NCBI GenBank assembly: GCA_001643675.2
Contig: LSRY02000019.1
Location: 940,001-1,004,000 of the forward strand
Source: Monocercomonoides exilis
Lineage: Eukaryota > Preaxostyla > Oxymonadida > Polymastigidae
Reading direction: 5' to 3'
Length of the DNA stretch: 64,000 nucleotides
Of this stretch, positions 60,206 through 64,000 are shown in pieces. A model generated the notes under the pieces. It saw nothing but the letters and a program-made list of their open reading frames with translations. It was not told where the DNA came from and did no database searches. Within the stretch, counting starts at the first letter, position 1, and the number at the start of each line of letters is the position of its first letter. A program made the position numbers and the translations under genes.

Positions 60206-60256
60206 TGGTTATGATCAAATGTCGTATTTTTTTATGATATCAAAAAAAATCACCCA
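60206..60256. repeat. Dispersed transposon-end-like motif, copy at 60.2 kb
   Basis: ATGATCAAATGTCGTAT, then TATGATATC and AAAATCACCC. It shares about 45 bp with the 17.5-kb copy and overlaps the stop codon of gene D, which lies on its GGGTGAT side. Confidence 0.55.
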
Positions 60257-62500
60257 TATTATTTTCTGAATTTCCTTCAACATTTCCTTCATCCCTCCCT
60301 CCATCAAATCCTCCTTCCATTCCACCTTCTCCTCCATCCAACTCTTCTTCCATTCCACCTCTAGCTCCAAGCCCACAAACATCCCTTCCACCTCCAGCTC
60401 CAAGCCCACAAACATCCCTTCCACCTCCAGCTCCAAACACGTCTGCCCCGCTCGATGCACCAAATCCATCCAAACCAGCCCCGCTCGCAGAGTTACAACT
60501 TTCAGCATTGGCTTCGCTTGCAGCTTCACAGTTTGTTGCATCGGCCCCGTCGAAGGAAAAATTGTGAATGTTAGTATGACAAAAGGTTATATTTGAATAA
60601 AAATTTTGCAAAGATAAATATTGAGATAAAATACTATTATCATGTGTATTGGTTTTTTTATTTTCTAATTTGATGTTAATTATATTATCTGTTTTTTTAT
60701 CTTCTTTAAATTCATTATCTTTTTTTTCTTTTTTTTCTGTTATTATTTTTTCTTTTATAAGTTTTTTTCTTATCTTTATTGTATAAAAGTCATTAATTGA
60801 TATATTATTTTTCATGGTTTTGACTTTATTCATGCTGTCATCGAAATAATTCTCTTTTAAATAAAAATTATTTGCAAATTAATTTTTTAAAATTGCATTG
60901 TTGAAGAAAATTTCAATAATTGAATTTAGTACTCCAACTGCACCTCCAGAAACCCCTCCATCAACTCCAGTAATGCACCCAGAAACCCCTCCATCAACTA
61001 TTGTAATGCATCCTGATAACTTTTTATCCATGAGCTGATTTGTTGTATTAAAAGCTTCATCCTTATTTGTGATTGTTGAAACACATGAATTTGAATTACT
61101 TGCATGGATTGAAATATTATATGGAATATTTTTTATGTTGATTTGGTTTGTTTTTATATTATTATTTTTATTTTCTATACATCTTTTAATTGTTAATTTT
61201 TTTGTTTGATCATTTTCTTTTTTGTTATTTTGTGTTGTTATTTTTTCATAATTTATTTTTTTTGATTCATATATTTTATTTCTTACTTTTTTTTATTGTA
61301 TGTAGTTTCTTTTATATAAATTTTTTTTCTTTTTTATTTCTTTTTGTTTTTTCTTTTCAAAATTTTCTTTTTCTAATTCTTCTTTTTTATTTTTTTTTAA
61401 ACATGCTTCACAACATCGCTTCTTAACTTCTGCATTTTGTTTTTCTGTAAAATTGTTCGCTTTAATAAATGTTTGAAAGTTCAACAAAAACAATAATAAA
61501 TGATAATTTTAAAAAAAATTAATGAAAAAAAATTTAAACAAAAATCAAAGTTGTTTTTTTTTCTTCTTGAGTTTTCGCAGCTGCAAGAGCTATGGATAAA
61601 AAGCCAGCTTTCTGCCATTCGAAACTCTTTTTCATCAAAAAAATAATATCATTCAATAAAACACATTTTTTTTTATTAGAAACAAAATAATAATTAAAAT
61701 AATTAATGATAAAAAAATTAATATTATAAGGAAATATTAAAAAAAAACTTCTTATTGAAAGAACATCTTTATCACTGCTTGATAAAGCTGTAGGTGCTGG
61801 GGCTTTGTTTTTCTCCCGTGAATAGTAATATTCTCCGGGAGAAATACCTCAGCCTTCTTGATTCAATTCTTGATATGAAAACAACGAAGAAGCACAACAA
61901 AGAAGCTGAACCCGAAGGTTCAAGGGGCTTCTTTTACGCACTTCACCGATATTTGATAAAAATTTTGTGGTTTTCTCTTTTAACGAATAATAATAATAAG
62001 AATAATAACATAAAAAAATAAAATATGGGTAATTATTTTTGAGACTAGATTTTTTCTGTGAACAATTTCGGAATGAAAAAAAGCATCAAATGTTTTTGAA
62101 TGAATTTTGAAAAGTGGAAATACAACAAACAGATTATTGCATATAATTTTTATCTCAAATATCAGCGTTTGTCACAATTGAAAAGCACGGAACATTTGAA
62201 TCAAAACCTTTGAGCAAATAGCAGAAAACCAATAAATTATTCACACTCCGAAAAAAGTTATGATTTCAAAAATAATCACACATATATTTGTTTAACGCTT
62301 TAATGATAATAAAAATAAAAAAAACCTTCAAAGCGGGTCTGGATTGCCTCTTGGAATGGCTTTCCTTTTTTGTAGTGAAAAATAAAATAAAGAAAACACC
62401 CCACGGGGTCGGATGGTGCAGCGGACTCCAAAGCTTCTAAAACTTTATCGGCTTTACGAGTTTTGCTTGCACGAGGCAAGTCAAAAAAGTTTCCAATCAT
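60240..62500 (-). CDS. Gene D: N-terminal domain of A/B joined to a different body
   Basis: Exon 1 (62500-62326) encodes KADKVLEALESAAPSDPVGC and FIFHYKKGKPFQEAI, matching exon 1 of A and B. Exon 2 (61976-61749) encodes SLFSYQELNQEG, a TGA (61851-61849), GISPGEYYYSREK, matching YSFHQLQDFGFHCTQGNYNY of A. Exon lengths (175, 228 nt) and phase-1 boundaries match A (178, 234) and B (175, 231). The body (about 61459-60240) is one frame that crosses TAA 61295-61293 and 60881-60879 and ends in TGA. It begins with a Cys pair (KRCCEACLKK), is then Lys/Asn/Glu-rich, has a repeated GVSGCIT unit, and ends Gly-rich. No USP or transposase core is seen. The exon-2 TGA and unclear exon 3 leave open that D is a pseudogene. 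Confidence 0.55.
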
Positions 62501-62788
62501 CAACAGCTTGATGGGAAAAAATTATGGAAAACAAAATAATTAATGAAAATGACAAAATAAATACAGTGAATAAAAACACACTTTTGATTTGCGAATCATT
62601 TGTATTTCCTTTTTATTTTCTTCCTTTTTTTCGATGAAATTTGAACCTCATCAGATATGTGTAATTGTTCACATTAATCAATTCTCCTTTATTCAGAATA
62701 AACTGCTGAGGGATTGGCCATCATGCAAAGTGGATGTGGGTTGTGTAGAAGGCAAGGAAGAAGAAGAAGAAGATTTTTGCGAAGTGGA
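62501..62788. other. Intergenic spacer between minus-strand genes
   Basis: AT-rich 5' flank of gene D and 3' flank of the next gene. Nothing recognised. Confidence 0.45.
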
Positions 62789-64000
62789 TCATAAATCATG
62801 AGATGATTGTGCAGTGTTTATGCTGATGATATGAGTGTTTGCATTGCCATCAGCTTCTGTTTCCTTTCCTTTGCTCATTTCGGTTGATGAAATCTGCTTG
62901 TTGCTAATGTTGTTGTTATTGCAGTTATTATAATAATTATTATTAATACTTTTATATTCAGATGCTGCAGATGATGACAAACAACAGAAAGCAGATGGTT
63001 TTTGGATGTTCTTATCAGTTTGATCTCTAGCTTGATGAGATGTTTTCTGAGAACTCGAAAGAAAATTGCCTCCATTTGGTGGATGAGATGATGAAGTGGA
63101 GGAATATGATGAAAGAGCAGAAAAGGTCGAGAATGATGAGTGATTTGTGCGGTGGAATAGCCCAGAAGGAGAAAAGAATGGTGCTATTCGAGAGGGATAT
63201 GAAGGAGGCAGGAAAGCTTGCGTCATTTGTGTTAGAAGTATGGTGAAACCTGTCAGCGGAGGGTTTCCAGAAATTCCTGCTATGGGTATCACAGACGGAA
63301 TCTTCTCAGCCACATTAGCAGACGAAATAAATGAAGCAGAAGAGACACCCAGTGGCACAACATTCTCAACAGACACGCTCTGTGAAGATGATCCTTGTGG
63401 ATGTCGATTGTAACGATTTGAGGGGATCTGCTGGGAAATTGGAAGTGGCCCAGTCGGTGGGAAAAGAAGATAAGGCATCCCGAATGAAGTCGAGGAGTCC
63501 AATGATGAATGAGCATTTGCTCCTCCTGACGAATAAGAAAATCCTTGGCATTTGGTAGAAGAACTCGAACGAGTCGCCGACAGAGTTAGAAAAATAATTT
63601 GTGTATTTTGTCTCGGGGTGGAGATGCAAAATCCTGAGAAGTTGGAGATATTCCATCTGAAGGTGATGTCGGGGATGAAGAGGAAGGAGTTGAAGCAGTT
63701 GAAAGAAATTAAGAAGCAAGAAGTGGAGAAGACGAGGAAAAGTGTTATAATGACTATAGAGGAGAAGGTGAAGAAGCAGAAAAAGGCAAAGAAGAATGAG
63801 AAGACGAAGACAAATGTGAAAATGATGAAAAAGGAGAAAAATAATTCGACATTTGCGCAGAAGATGATGAAGGCTGCCTGGGAATTGAAGAAGTTAGCGA
63901 ATCAAACGAACGAGAGGCAGACGAAATCGAATGCATTGATCCGCTTTCTGTTCGAGATAGCCTGCTTTTTTTTCCATCTCAAAAGAAATAGCAGCTTCGT
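62789..64000 (-). CDS. Ser/Asn-rich protein, cut by the window end
   Basis: A frame from about 63560 down to TGA 62791-62789 encodes a Ser/Pro/Asn-rich sequence (FGMPYLLFPPTGPLPISQQI, HPPNGGNFLSSSQKTSHQAR, SINNNYYNNCNNNNISNKQI). Upstream, similar Ser-rich sequence (63936-63560) passes TAG 63756-63754 and TAA codons, then needs one frame change near 63.57-63.6 kb to join. The N-terminus lies beyond base 64000. No domain recognised. Low-complexity regulatory or structural protein. Confidence 0.45.

Noticed and set aside
1-64000. tRNA and rRNA genes
   Set aside because: None recognised by eye in this window. A tRNAscan-type search would settle it.

Overview
The window looks like a low-GC, low-complexity genome of a unicellular eukaryote with short spliceosomal introns. 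It is most plausibly an oxymonad (Preaxostyla) from an insect gut. Three signals point there. (1) A family of degenerate right-handed beta-helix surface proteins, one of which keeps a membrane segment and a cytoplasmic tail of the kind I associate with Monocercomonoides-like proteins. (2) Strong internal evidence that TAA and TAG are read as glutamine and TGA is the main stop. This code is documented for the oxymonad Streblomastix strix, whereas Monocercomonoides exilis uses the standard code. (3) Ser-, Glu- and Lys-rich low-complexity genes and microsatellites. I assign no species. All similarities are from reading and memory; no searches were run.

Layout. 0-2 kb: spliced acidic gene, possibly SMARCD/Rsc6-like. 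3 kb: foldback repeat. 4-10.5 kb: two genes of a 30-residue ankyrin-like repeat (motif PPEWMRH), the second expanded by a near-identical 360-bp higher-order repeat. 10.6-12.1 kb: Merlin-type DNA transposon. 13-16 kb: two decayed beta-helix genes. 18-19 kb: beta-helix pseudogene followed by a TCTTCC hexamer array. 22-23 kb: nested palindrome and relics. 24-30 kb: low-complexity ORFs and beta-helix genes. 31-34.7 kb: spliced gene A. 38-40 kb: beta-helix pseudogene, an inverted paralogue of the 18-kb copy. 41-43 kb: decayed Tc1/mariner (DD34E). 43-45 kb: relic C. 46-48 kb: Ser-rich gene. 49-52 kb: beta-helix gene running into a poly-Glu ORF. 53-58 kb: spliced gene B. 60-62.5 kb: spliced gene D. 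62.8-64 kb: Ser/Asn-rich gene, cut by the window end.

The most unusual system is the A/B/C/D family. A and B encode a conserved N-terminal domain, a ubiquitin-specific protease (peptidase C19) with a complete catalytic set, and an RNase H-like transposase-type domain in one polypeptide. C keeps only the transposase-like part. D keeps the N-terminal domain with exons 1 and 2 of almost the same length and intron phase but has a different body. A covarying nested-hairpin motif lies just 3' of both A and B in the same relative orientation, with a third copy near 12.3 kb. The best reading is a mobile or recently domesticated gene family carrying a deubiquitinase and a structured RNA or DNA terminus.

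Many genes carry single frameshifts in homopolymers or repeats. These may be real decay or assembly errors.
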